Assembly: GCA_025642065.1 (NCBI GenBank)
Contig: JAODUP010001049.1
Location: 58,425-122,424, forward strand
Reading direction: 5' to 3'
Origin: Paralvinella palmiformis
Lineage: Eukaryota > Annelida > Polychaeta > Terebellida > Alvinellidae
Length of the DNA: 64,000 nt
The notes beneath the pieces were generated by a model that made no database searches, was not told where the DNA came from, and saw nothing but the letters and a program-made list of their open reading frames with translations. The position numbers and the translations under genes were made by a program. Positions 21,294-32,600 of this stretch are shown here, piece after piece (position 1 is the stretch's first letter; the number at the start of each line of letters is the position of its first letter).

Positions 21294-24200
21294 ATGTGTA
21301 TGTATGTGTGTATCCTTGGGATTTAACCCCCTTGGTCATCACTCATACTGGTCCCAGGTGATGTGGAAACTGAGGCCCAACAAAGTAATAACACTTATCG
21401 TTTATATATTATCACTGTGGTACTTCAGCACTGTTGTTTGTACTTATTCATTTAGAGTATCACTAGACTTTATAGTATGATGTAAATATTAATCAAAATT
21501 GATAAATGGGAATTTTTAAGTGTCACTATGCAGACATAAAGAGCACTTGAAATGTACAATTCTTTAAGCCGTCTAACCCACAGCCACTAACTATACATTA
21601 CTATTGTTGTTGTTGTTGTTCTTAATTGCCAGCTGTCAGGTTAATACAGTCACCATTTATACTCTAGTCGTGTTATCAGTTAATGGCCAGTGTGCTTATC
21701 AAAATAATAACACCTAATCTATTTCTGTTATGTCGATATTGATCATTCAGACATATTTCCTTTTGACTTTATCTTATCAGTATTATTGCTGTTATCAATT
21801 ATGACCGGTTGCTGGGTTAGCCTTGAATGGCGCTTTTCGGATAAAGCCTAATTTGAGCCCTGCCGGAAAGTTAACGAGACCCCCCAAAATACGAGGATCT
21901 TAGACGATGCAGCCATCGGTGATGGTGATAGAACAACCTTTTTGCTCATTATCACAGCAGGATTTAACAAATTAAATTGCCTTTTTAGTATGAAACCAGT
22001 AAACGCAACGTTCAGAGTTGAAAATGATGATAAAATAAGACTATGAGGTACACAGCTGCTCAAGTCGGCAAAGATCATTGGTTTCAGGGTATCATCAAGT
22101 TTACCTGATTTATTGGGCTTAAATATTGAGCTCCTGGAAGCACTCAGATTAATCACTAGCCATATGTATAACAGGACTGTACCTTCGGAGGTCGCTCGCC
22201 CTGTTTAGCCTACCATCTGCACAAAAGCGGTCATAAAACATCAACATCACCATGATGATGCATAGAGGGAGTTTACTCTCTAGCGTAAAACAGAGTATTG
22301 GGGGGGGGGGTGATTGACCTGTGAGATGGGAGCAGAATTTAATATGTCGGTGTGTTGGCTACGGTAATTATATATATATATGTTTACACAATACAGTATT
22401 CCCATGCTAACTTAAGATTGCTTTTTCTCATTTCGACGTTTCCCATCTTATTTCAGATCTACCTGTTGGTGTCGCCGCCTAGCCGATGGCTGATGGCAAC
22501 CTTCCGAGTACACATGCACTGTTTGAATGGAGCCACAATAGCAATGTTATTTCCTGTTATTAACACCAGACTGGTTAGTATCGATCATAATGTTATAGAA
22601 AGTTAGCGGGCGTAATCTTGTTTTTGGGAGTAGGATTATTATTCGATGAAGTAAGACGTTTATAACTCCAAATACTTAAATAAAGCGATCACCCTCACAT
22701 ATAATTCAGTTTTTATGCAATTTTGGAATAATACATAATAGCAGTTTATCTCGGACATGTTTATTTTTCTACATATGTTTTTACTGAGCAGTTGGGGCCA
22801 ATTTTGCCCCGAGAAAGTCTTATCCGTCGGCATTTTATCCCCTGATTTCCCTCTGACTGTTACCTGTTTTGGCGTATTTTAATCTTTTAAATGTCAACAT
22901 CCTCGTGCAGTTCAGTGACCTTTATGGTGGGTTTCTTTTTTTTGGTGCTGACCGGGTTTCCGGCTATCTTCTTTCCCTTAAATAGTCGTTTGGTGTCATG
23001 TCATTACTTGGCATTCCGATGGTGTAGTGGTTAAGAGCATTGCACCTGAAGCCTCCAGGTTCTGGATTCGAACTTGGGCCATACATTCAGGCTTTATGTC
23101 GTCTATCTTACAGTCCCTGTTTTATCAGCAGAAAGTCAGTCTGCTACTTTGGTTTCTGCGAAAAAGTAGCCTAGAATGCACCAAATACTCCATTTTACCC
23201 AACTTTTTCACGTGAAGCACCCCACTACTGTGTTAGTGGGGTATGGCTAGACTTTCACTACCCTCCCTCCGCGCATTGATACCTCCCTCCAGCAATGCCG
23301 CGGCAATGGCATCACTGTGTTTTTACAGGCCACCACAGGTGAGCTGGTGCCTACTTTTTGCTAGGGGTCGTCTACTCCGTTCCCTACTGAAAAGGCAGTC
23401 ATTATATATGTGATGTGAGCTATGTTTCACCGTGGAGATGCCCCGCAGCCATACGACCGAGCTGTGACCAGCACCATGACTAGATTCCGAGAGAGCTGAC
23501 TGATTATGACACTGTTGACATTGGTCATAAATTGGAGATGGATATTATTGATCAGTGACTGACTGTCAGTATAGATCAATCAGTGATAGAACTGTTAACT
23601 AGTTCACTGCTGGTTATAGATTCAAAATGGACTCCAACAGTGTTCCTCATTTACTATATATGTATTAAATCTAGTTTTTAATATTGCCAATTATTGCTAA
23701 ATGCCTTTTATCATACTAGCATATTTTAACTGTTTATTATTTATATCTGTATATTCTGTGTTTTAGTGTAAAACGCCTCAGATTATAACCATGTTGAACG
23801 AGGTGCTATATAAATAACATATTATTATTATATAATTTATACGTGGTAGATTTCTCTGGACTAGTAATACTACAAACTGTTAACCAGTCCATGCGTGCTG
23901 TTGAACATAACCCGCACCTTGTGACTTGATCTAGAACATACACATTCTGTACACAGACATCCGTTAATGGACGCACAACCTGAACTAGACATGTGTTTAT
24001 GAGGGCCAGTTCTCATTAGTATTTTTCAATATCATAAAATATTTGTTGAACTTTGATCATATTCTGGACCAGTAACCTCCCTAGTTGGAATGTTCAACAT
24101 TATGGTTGCTAGTATTGTTGTCTTCCGGAAGATATGCTGCCTCTTGTAATATGTATGTTGAGTGACTACTAATCTATATACCAATATAAATAATTAATTG

Positions 24201-26227
24201 ATTGATATATATGACTGGTATGTATATTATCTCTGTCTGTACTGCCAACTGTTTATGTACGGTTGATATCTTTGGGTGCATGTTTATTTCTACGCCCCAG
24301 TAACTGGATTAGTAAATAGTTTTTCTGTTCTATTTCTAAAAGAGTAGATTTTACCATTCGATTTCTAGTGTTTGTAGGGAATGTGAAAAAATTTAATTCA
24401 TCCAGATCTGTTAATAACAAATGATGGTTAAAAACTATTGATATATGTTGAGCACAATTTATTTATGATTCTAATGAATATACTGACGTCTGCCTGCTGC
24501 AAATCTCCAGGTAGCAAGTTCGAATATGGCTTGTACCTGTGTTTGTGAGATATGTTTCCCTGGGCTATTAATGTCCCAGGTGTGACCAGCGATGATCCGA
24601 CTCATTCACGAACGGACCATTTCTTTATTGTCAGTCAAAATTTGCAAGAAAAAAACGAAAAATAATAATAATTTCAATTTTTTCCCTTCGAATGAATGAT
24701 TCAGTGGTTAGGAGAATTCCAAACAGTGTCAGTTTTTTATGCTTCAGTTAACTAAACCTAGTACAATTATTAAAAATGGATATGTAGTGCTAGTAAAATT
24801 TTGTGAAACATTTGTTTGCATGTTGCCTTTTTTTTCATATAATGGGACTGTGTATTTCAACTTATCTGACTTTTTTGGTGTCGACGAATCATGCGCATAA
24901 TTTATATTTCAGTTGCCGTTTGAGACGGAGACATACTATATACAGCACTTATTGATGCTGGTTGTACCTTACTTCCTGATGAGAGAAGGCGGTAAATAGT
25001 TTATCCTTTAAACATTTTGTGTTTTGTTCATAATAATTCTATACGCTATAATATAGAGTGTTAAAAGTGAGATGGCCAGCATCCGATGGATTATACGATG
25101 GATTAACAACGGAATCTGTCCCTGGTACTGCCAATTTAAGACATACAATGTATAAAATTCCATCGTAAACTTTGGTTTATTGATTTCTAGAAAGGTGTCT
25201 ACCGTAAAAGTAGAACCTAATATAGAAGGTAGACCTTGACCTAGATGACTGATGGTGGCAGAAAGTTGATCTCATTACCAAAATGGTTAGATTGTTATCC
25301 TGAACCATAACATTTAGTCAGTTATATTTTTAATAATTCAAACTACTCTAGATTAAAATATTAATATGAAGCGTAAGAAACCAATGAAATTATCCCATCC
25401 CAGTCTTGTGTACCTTACCCTTTTTCGTTTCATAAATTTGTACAAATTCAATTATTAGTTTTTCAGACCGGTTCATATTTTCAAAATGGTGTTGATTATC
25501 ATTAGAAGTACACAGACTAGTGCGTCGTCTTTAGGGTCCAGTTGGAAGACAATAAGTATGATCCAGTGCTAATTTGTTTGTGATATTTAAAACTGTTGCT
25601 CTCCATCTTTGATGTTTTGCTATTTATCAGTCTGTCCCTTCTCGGACCAGTTAAGTTGGGGTAATTAGACATCCCGATCTGAGAGATCTGTGTCCAGGAA
25701 ATGGCACCATTTTACCGTTAACTTGATGGTGAAATCTATTTTGTTGATTTTCACACTTTGTATTTTATCATTAGTTATCATACTAATCAAACTGCTTCTG
25801 TGGCATTGTGGGTAAGTGCGTGGCAGTTTCTTACTGGGGCCGTGCTGTGCAGTAAGTCGGAGGTTTGAATCCCTGCCCTGGGACTACAGTAGGAGGAGTT
25901 TTTCATCCAACCAGGCAACTGGCAAGGTTTTCTCTGCCAAATATGCCATATATTGTAAATTCTAAATTTATTTACAATTAGTCCCAGTGGTGAAGCAGTA
26001 AATTACAGACCATGTGCATCTCCCTCATTTCAGATAGCTAAGCCACTTAAAATAACTGCCTTTTCGGCCGTTAATAATAAGTGAAATATTCACAAAATAT
26101 AAACCAAGTTCTAGTTAAATTGGAAATTATTGTAGATGTGCTGTTATTTATCACTATTTATTTTAGCATTTGACTGAACTAAATCCAGTTCAGAGGCATT
26201 AATTGTTGTGATATTAGCTAATTATTT

Positions 26228-26283
<56 letters not shown>

Positions 26284-29200
26284 AATAGGTTTCATATTTG
26301 TGGGGATTAATTTGTAAGTGCAGATAATGCGAATATAAATTCTAAGCAAAAGATTGTACGTTTACGGTAATATAAGGTCACTTCGGGTGATATTGATCAC
26401 ATTTTTATCCATAACCTTCCCTGAAGTTAATCTTAAATTAGAGGAATGGTCTATTGATTACCTTGATTCTGATGAGATAGACGAATGTGTACTAAAAAAA
26501 CTGTCATGTTCCTGTACTCGGCAACTTAAGACTGTGGTATAATCCCTGGTTAGTTGAGTTGGTGTGGAATTCTACATTGGGACGAAGCATAAATGGCTGA
26601 CGTCCAATATCAGCCCTGACCAGAACATAGCCTTTAGCTCAGTGACATCGTATCTAGTATTAAGATTAATGGATAAAGAATTTCTGTAATTTAGGTTAAT
26701 TGTAATGGTTGTATTCAGTGTATTCTTTACTCAATATGTGCTGGCCTGGGATAATTGAGAACATTTAGCCTCGCATAATTTTTGGTGTGGGCTGGATGCA
26801 AATTTCGGGCCCGGATTCTCCACAAAGATATCTTGTAACAGGCCGAGTACTTGATTACCCTAATTAGGGTCACTGAGGTGGGACACAGGGGCAATTAATG
26901 GAAAGTTGCCCAGCTAGATTCACATAGCAACTTGTTATTGGTTAAACTAAAGACTTTCATTGGGTTCATATTATCTGCTTTGCTGGCTTCCAGGGCCCAT
27001 CACTGGAATGTGGTGGTGCGGACGCTGGTTTCGTATGTAACTTTGTGGTGCGGTGCGCGTCTCCCCATTGAATGGTGTTGCTGGTTGGTTGTGGTTCTCT
27101 TTAAAATGGGGCAGGGCAGTTGTAGGCAAGCAGTATATCAATCCATGTAGGGACCTAATACACACCGATCAGTTCAACTCATAGTCTACTGTCTAGGTAC
27201 TTGGTAAAAACACTTCGGGATCACCCTATGATCTCGTATTCCAGGCGTGATAACGCTGGGACTAAACAAAGTAGGCATACGCACACTTACTCATTCACTC
27301 ACTCACTAACTGACCCACCCCACCTCCCCAGATGGATGCTGTAATTTTTTAGCAGCCACGATACAAATGATGACGTTATAGTTGATTTAATTCTCTGTCT
27401 TTGCTAACAACACGAACTATCCATCGTTAAACTCTTACCTAGTTAAGCCGTAACAGAAGGTATCTGATTGTCACAGTTTGTAGTAGTTTAGTGGCATCAA
27501 GTAACACAGTGGTATCAGTGTACTGTGCTGCAGATTTCAAGATTAGGTTTACCTGTGTTTGTGGGATACTACCCGTTGATGTTGACCCTCACCATAATAT
27601 CACTTTAAGTGTGACCGGTACTAAGCAGTGGTTTTGTTAAGAAATAAAGTTGGGGGGGGGGCACTGATAAAGTACCAGGGTCAGATATTGGTAGGCCTCG
27701 AGGGCCTACAATGGCACAAAGCTGCATCTCGGAAAAGTAGCCCGGTCTCTACTTGAGAGTAGGCGGGTCAGATGACCAGTTTAGTGGCATCAAGTAACAC
27801 AGTGGTATCAGTGTACTGTGCTGCAGATTTCAAGATTAGGTTTACCTGTGTTTGTGGGATACTACCCGTTGATGTTGACCCTCACCATAATATCACTTTA
27901 AGTGTGACCGGTACTAAGCAGTGGTTTTGTTAAGAAATAAAGTTGGGGGGGGGGCACTGATAAAGTACCAGGGTCAGATATTGGTAGGCCTCGAGGGCCT
28001 ACAATGGCACAAAGCTGCATCTCGGAAAAGTAGCCCGGTCTCTACTTGAGAGTAGGCGGGTCAAATGACCCCAGTCTCTGGCTTCTACTAAAACCGCTGT
28101 TACATTGTGCCGATGTGTCGTTAAACAACATTTCATCCATCCATCCATCCAAAACCACTGTTACAGTTAGATAAAGCCCTCACTCACTCAATTTCCCAGC
28201 CATAATGTGGTGCATTGGAAAGTCCTGTGTTCTAGATAGCCAGTGGAATTTATGCTGACTCAATGATTTACTTAGCCATAAACAAGCTACAGGTTTAACA
28301 CGATACCATCATATTATATATTTTTTCCCTTAATAATTGACGACTACAAAGAGTGTATTTCGTGTTGGGTTTGTCATGGCACCGTATTATATAAATGTGG
28401 GGAGGGGCTCATCGTGCAAGCAAAACAGTCATCCAGTGGAGACAATTGTATTCTTGGCTGTAAATATGAAAATGTCTAATTGCTAGCTTTAATTAGCTGA
28501 TGGCTAGAGAGTTAACGATATTTACCATCCGGCAAATGGTGTCCCATTCAATGATGTCATTTCTGGGATGATGTAATATAGCTTTAAAAAATAGTCCCCC
28601 AGAGATTCTGTAGGGTTACTGCTCTGTCACGAAACAGGTCACTTACAGAAATACAGGTCGCATTACAATTAACTCAAAGTGTGAAAACTATTGCAAACAG
28701 ATAAACATTGATTGTTAAAGCCGAGGAAATTCATTGATGCAAACCAAGCCATTTATGATTATATTTTTAATGTGCAATTGTGTGATAAAAATAAATTGAC
28801 ACCAGGCCGCTGAACATATTGCATGAAATGTTATTAAAAGAAGGCATTCCTGGCTGTCATGTGAGAAACTATACACGATATTTTTTCTGTTATATTTAAT
28901 TGATTTATCTCGATCATTGTGCCCCGAAAAACATTTAAATGTTGCATAGATATTCTCATATAAGGTGATGCGATATCGATTATAGGACTGAATAATTGCC
29001 TATCGTCTTTTATAAACAATATTTAAAAGCCTATTTAAGGAGTACGAAGCAGTCAGCATTACAACAGATCGGCGATAAAACAAAGCTAAAAAAAGATGAT
29101 CTTAGAGGCTCTGTTCTCTTGTAGGTAAAGAAGGGAAGTAAATAAGAAGGAAGAAATTTAATGCTCTATTCAGAGAGATCCCCATGGAGGGTCTGCCATG

Positions 29201-29575
29201 TTTAGATGGGGGCTCTCTGACAGGGAAAGATATATATCCATTTAAAAATTATCATTTTATATTCAATTTTTTCTTTTAATACCTGACATTATATACTGTA
29301 AAGATATTTAAGCCATTAGACCTAGACCTATATATATATTACATCTGCTATATATGGAATTGAGCTAGCTAAATGTATCAATTCCAGACAGACATTGATC
29401 AGTACACCAACATCAGTACCATCTTCAAGGAAACAGACAATGAGACTACATCAACCCTGTTTAGCAAAAGTTAAAAACTTTATGAGAATCTGAACCAAAG
29501 TTATTTAAACAATACAAAATAGTGCACTGATATGTGTAGATAAAATTAAAAAACAAATCTGGACATTTAAATGGA

Positions 29576-29621
<46 letters not shown>

Positions 29622-31906
29622 TAACGTTTTTATGTAGATTTCTCACCTTATAAAATGTCAATAAAATTACTACTACTATATTACACTGTCTTGCTACGAT
29701 TAACTTATTATTATTTTTATTAGGTTCCTAGGAACTATTCTTTATTATAAGTAGCTCATGATAGCTAAATGTTTCAGACGCACTGGGTTATTTACTGTTA
29801 GTGGTTATTAATTGAACGCTGTTACTGGACCAGAATGAGCTACATAATTATTGTTTATTTCCAGGAGTGTACACCCCGGAGCCGATCGGTAATCCGTGGT
29901 GGTGTCTGATGTCGATGGGTATATTGTTCATATATCACTGGGTACTGTTACAAGGACTGGCCATGGTGAGTGTGTATGACATCATCGGGTGTGTCCGGGT
30001 ACAAGTTTGGTTTTGTAACACAAGTCCGTTTAGTTACCAAGATCTTTTGTGTTAAGGAAGCTTCGTAATATCACACTCTCCTAGTCTGTCTGGCTACTGT
30101 CGGCAAACAATTATAATGGAGATGCGCCATCAGACAATGTCTCTGTCTCTTTTAGCACCTAGCGGTCACTATGAATTATGATAATATAAATACTGGTGGT
30201 TGTGATGATGATGATGATAATCAAGGAGGTAATAGTACTGCTATGAAAACCAAGAACATAGAATTAGAAAGTAGCAGTTTAAAAAAAGGTCGATTTCTTA
30301 TAACCATAATTTAGACAGATTCACACAAACAGGGCCAGAAAAATATTTCTACATCTCGCTAGCCCCAGGGCTAGTGAAATTTAAATCCACTAGCCCAACC
30401 AAATTTCTTACTAGCCCAACAGATTTCTTTCTAGCCCAACAAATTTCTTACTAGCCCAACAGATTTCTTTCTAGCCCAACAAATTTCTTACTAGCCCAAC
30501 AGATTTCTTTCTAGCCCAACAAATTTCTTACTAGCCCAACAGATTTCTTTCTAGCCCAACAAATTTCTTACTAGCCCAACAGATTTCTTTCTAGCCCAAC
30601 AAATTTCTTACTAGCCCAATAGATTTCTTACTAGCCCAACAGATTTCTTTCTAGCCCAACAAATTTCTTACTAGCCCAACAAATTTCTTCTTGGCCCAAC
30701 AAATTTCTTTTTAGCCCAACGAAACTTTACTAGCTATTAAAACTACAATATTTTTTTACTAGTCCGAACAAAACTGTGTTGGAATCAACGGAGAACACCA
30801 GATAGTAAATTTATATAATAAAGACAATAATTATGTGTTTCTGGTTTTGTTGATATCCACGCTCTAACATAATACAAGTATTGAATAATCATGAGTTCAT
30901 AGTTCATCCAGTAATGAATTATCGGTGATGTCCACAATCTGGCTAGGTATTTCCCTCGTTCTACGGAAAACGAACTCGACACTACCGGATATCTTGCCTC
31001 AAAATGGTAGTGTTTTAGGCTAATCATTAGCCCAAAGACACAATCCACACGTCCCGAGCGTCAGGCTACCAATTTGTCTGGCAAACTCTCTAGATCGAGC
31101 CGTGTCGTAAATGATAACTTTATCATATAGATAGGATCAGTGGTGCACTAAACGAATCTATATTTATTTTGTAACTTTACATAGTTTATTGAATGAATGA
31201 GTACGAGAAGGAATGAGTGAACGATGTATAGATATTTTGGCGTACTGGTAATATATGTTTGTTCAAAACTGATGAGCGTTTCAAAGAGAAAACGACTCCT
31301 GTTACAGCCTCGATAATGCAATTAGTATTTTTTGGAGGTATCGTACTGCAAAATACTCTACTACACAAATGCTGTTGTTTATACTGTGTTCCATCTCAAT
31401 TTTCAATCATGATGTACTATATCTCTAAGCAGTGACTGGTGTCGTACTAGATCTAAAATATACCTTATGCTGCGTTCCATCTAAAACATAATTTATGTTG
31501 TATTATACATCTGAAGTATTACTGCTGTTGTGAATTAAAACAGGTTCATTTCATATTCCGGCTGTTTTTCAACAGCTGGTGTCATTGTTGTTGTGACGAT
31601 GATCATTGGCTAACTACGATCTTTTTCTAATCCACACCACAGCTGTCCTTTGTCAATATGAACCACATGATGTGTCCAGCTGTATCTGATCCGTTTTATG
31701 GCCAGTGGTACAGGATAGCAGCTGCAGTACACCAGTCGCTCATTGTGGGAGTACATGGCAAGTTCTACACGTGGGTTGCTCAAAAGTTTCTCCCGACCAA
31801 TGACAGTAGTAGCCTGCAGAAGGTGGTCCCTGGAACACCACCTGGTGATGATTTGAGGTCAAATGGTGATACTGTACACACAAATGGTCACACCAAGGAG
31901 TTGTAG
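19986..31906 (+). CDS. TMEM164: TMEM164 orthologue, complete five-exon coding sequence
   Basis: Coding exons are 19986-20312, 22457-22573, 24913-24991, 29865-29965 and 31643-31906. All introns are GT-AG and the phases join without a break to give 295 residues; the human protein has 297. Matches to TMEM164 run throughout: [44 protein letters not shown] and [15 protein letters not shown]. Human TMEM164 is a multipass membrane acyltransferase that makes arachidonoyl ether phospholipids and promotes ferroptosis. Its proposed acyl-enzyme cysteine (Cys123, in NPCH) corresponds to Cys102 here, and the histidine of YYIQH is kept as His160. Hydrophobic segments recur along the protein, fitting an AIG1/ADTRP-like fold. 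The start is the first ATG after an in-frame stop at 19965; it lacks about eight N-terminal residues of the human form. The C-terminal 40 residues are polar and not conserved. Confidence 0.95.
20923..21311. repeat. Compound (TA)n/(GT)n microsatellite block
   Basis: About 390 bp of alternating TA and TG/GT runs, broken by short spacers such as GTAGGTATATTATAT that themselves recur several times. Open frames on both strands here are pure low-complexity translations and are not genes. Confidence 0.95.
22181..22258 (+). mobile_element. SINE family A, 3' half
   Basis: Begins at CCTTCGGAGGTCGCTCGCCC and runs through TTTAGCCTACCAT and AAACATCAACATCACC. The tRNA-like head is missing. It lies in TMEM164 intron 1. 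Confidence 0.8.
22457..22573 (+). CDS. TMEM164: TMEM164 coding exon 2
   Basis: 39 codons, phase 0 at both ends, from [11 protein letters not shown] to LFPVINTRL. It corresponds to the human segment IFLLACPP...HMLNGALLALLFPVVNTRL, with [15 protein letters not shown] strongly conserved. The acceptor is TTATTTCAG and the donor GTTAGT. Confidence 0.95.
23010..23160 (+). mobile_element. SINE family B in TMEM164 intron 2
   Basis: The head TCCGATGGTGTAGTGGTTAAG and GCATTGCACCTGAAGCCTCC is followed by a B-box-like GGATTCGAAC. The body beyond about 23090 is poorly matched. Confidence 0.6.
23690..23832 (+). mobile_element. 3' tail of an L2/CR1-like LINE
   Basis: The segment GTAAAACGCCTCAGATTATA... 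followed by CGAGGTGCTATATAAATAAC and an ATT tail is the conserved 3' hairpin end of an L2/CR1-type LINE (AGCGCC...GGCGCTATATAAAT). No coding part is left. Confidence 0.65.
24488..24605 (+). mobile_element. SINE family B, head-truncated, in TMEM164 intron 2
   Basis: Contains CTGCTGCAAATCTCCAGG, GTTCGAATATGGC, CTGTGTTTGTGAGATATG and TTCCCTGGGCTATTAATG, then CAGGTGTGACCAG, the canonical family B body order. The A-box is missing. Confidence 0.65.
24913..24991 (+). CDS. TMEM164: TMEM164 coding exon 3
   Basis: 79 nt, entering in phase 0 and leaving one base into a glycine codon. It encodes [20 protein letters not shown] and FLMREG, including the conserved His160 of YYIQH. The acceptor is ATATTTCAG and the donor GTAAAT. 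Confidence 0.94.
25795..25935 (+). mobile_element. tRNA-like SINE head in TMEM164 intron 3
   Basis: Reads TTCTGTGGCATTGTGGGTAAG and then GTCGGAGGTTTGAATCCCTG, an A-box-like and a good B-box-like motif. The intervening and downstream sequence differs from families A to C, so it may be a separate family or a very old copy. Confidence 0.45.
26231..26282. repeat. (TA)n(TG)n microsatellite
   Basis: An uninterrupted TA run passing into TG repeats, in TMEM164 intron 3. Confidence 0.95.
27486..27778. repeat. 293-bp tandem duplication, copy 1
   Basis: Unit starting GTTTAGTGGCATCAAGTAAC. It contains a family B SINE (about 27505-27615), then GCAGTGGTTTTGTTAAG, a G run and TCAGATATTGGTAGGCCTCG. The latter part is also found in the MITE at 9787. 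Copy 2 follows immediately with almost no differences. Confidence 0.93.
27779..28072. repeat. 293-bp tandem duplication, copy 2
   Basis: Direct repeat of 27486-27778; near the junction GGGTCAGATGACC in copy 1 reads GGGTCAAATGACC here. It continues into CTTCTACTAAAACCGCTGTT, an inverted match to CAGTGGTTTT, and then a GTTAAACAACATTTC tail with (ATCC)n at 28135-28150. Confidence 0.93.
29577..29617. repeat. (TA)n(GT)n microsatellite
   Basis: A short TA run followed by a GT run of about 18 units, in TMEM164 intron 3. Confidence 0.95.
29865..29965 (+). CDS. TMEM164: TMEM164 coding exon 4
   Basis: 101 nt that complete the split glycine codon and leave in phase 0. It encodes [12 protein letters not shown] and a hydrophobic segment [25 protein letters not shown] is invariant in the human protein. 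The acceptor is TATTTCCAG and the donor GTGAGT. Confidence 0.94.
30368..30725. repeat. 20-bp minisatellite arranged as 40-bp dimers
   Basis: About seventeen 20-bp units of the form CTAGCCCAACARATTTCTTW, in TMEM164 intron 4. Two variants, one with CAACAAATTTCTTA and one with CAACAGATTTCTTT, alternate strictly over most of the array, so the true period is 40 bp. The last units are degraded. The array begins at a 29-bp imperfect palindrome (30368-30396) whose 9-bp arms are GGGCTAGTG and CACTAGCCC. Confidence 0.95.
31643..31906 (+). CDS. TMEM164: TMEM164 terminal coding exon
   Basis: Opens in phase 0 after CACACCACAG. It encodes [40 protein letters not shown] and a polar tail ending in HTKEL before TAG at 31904-31906. 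CPA(I/V)SDPFYGxWYRI is the family hallmark. The tail lacks the human C-terminal sequence. Confidence 0.95.
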   Translation: MSFVNMNHMMCPAVSDPFYGQWYRIAAAVHQSLIVGVHGKFYTWVAQKFLPTNDSSSLQKVVPGTPPGDDLRSNGDTVHTNGHTKEL

Positions 31907-32600
31907 GGGATTACGCAACACACGTGGATTTGTACACACACACATACATGCACACACATACACACAACCACGCACACACACACACACAGCCATGCACAGT
32001 GGTGTTCTGTACATATCAGACTGTTTTAAGTATTTATGGCTAGATTTTTGACCTCATTTCTGTTCATGTACAAGTTGTTCAGAGACTGTGCAATGTATTA
32101 TAGTATTGTTACCCGAGGACTAGTGGGCCTCATTTTAGTTAAAAAAGCTTTCTCATTCCTCCAATGATGTTAAAGTTATTAACATTCGTGTTATTTTAAT
32201 AGCCGTAACACAGGCAATGTGTGTCAGCCATTAAGGCTCGATCAGAAAGCTGAACTTTGCATGCTCACGCGTGCACACACACACACAAATCTGTTATTCG
32301 TTTATCCTAGTCATGTCACTAAAGACTTGTATTTATTTGTTCATCCAAAGAGAGGAAATATTGTTGCGAATGTTTATGGTAATATTGTACCCTCAGTCTA
32401 CATTCATACAGGTTTATAGTTAAGTGTTCCCCATTATGAGATACGCGACAACAATTTGGAAAAATGTAGCCTAAGTTTGGCATTCATCTTAGGCAAAACT
32501 AGAATGTAAATTAAGAAGTTAATGTAGAGCAAATCTGTCGTGGTGTGTTGATTTTAATTTTGTCTCGTCTCGTATTGGTCATTAAATTTTTTATTTAATG
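31907..32600 (+). other. Probable TMEM164 3' UTR
   Basis: Non-coding sequence after the stop, with a CA-rich block at about 31939-31989. An ATTAAA polyadenylation-type hexamer lies at 32581-32586 and an AATAAA at about 33569. Which of them is used cannot be decided from sequence. Confidence 0.4.

Larger units (their letters stand above)
20313..22456 (+). other. TMEM164 intron 1
   Basis: Bounded by GTAAGTGTGT and TTATTTCAG. It contains a GA run just after the donor, the large TA/GT microsatellite block (20923-21311) and a SINE fragment (22181-22258). The rest has no recognisable content. Confidence 0.9.

Noticed and set aside
20970..21480. Open frames on both strands of 90-110 codons
   Set aside because: They are translations of TA/GT repeats (YIYIYI, THTHTH) with no protein character.
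22352..22606. 84-codon frame as an independent gene
   Set aside because: Its second half is TMEM164 exon 2 read through from intron sequence; the acceptor at 22456 and the family alignment show the exon starts at 22457.
30390..30725. Possible CRISPR array
   Set aside because: Units are contiguous 20-bp repeats without spacers, in a eukaryotic intron; it is a minisatellite.
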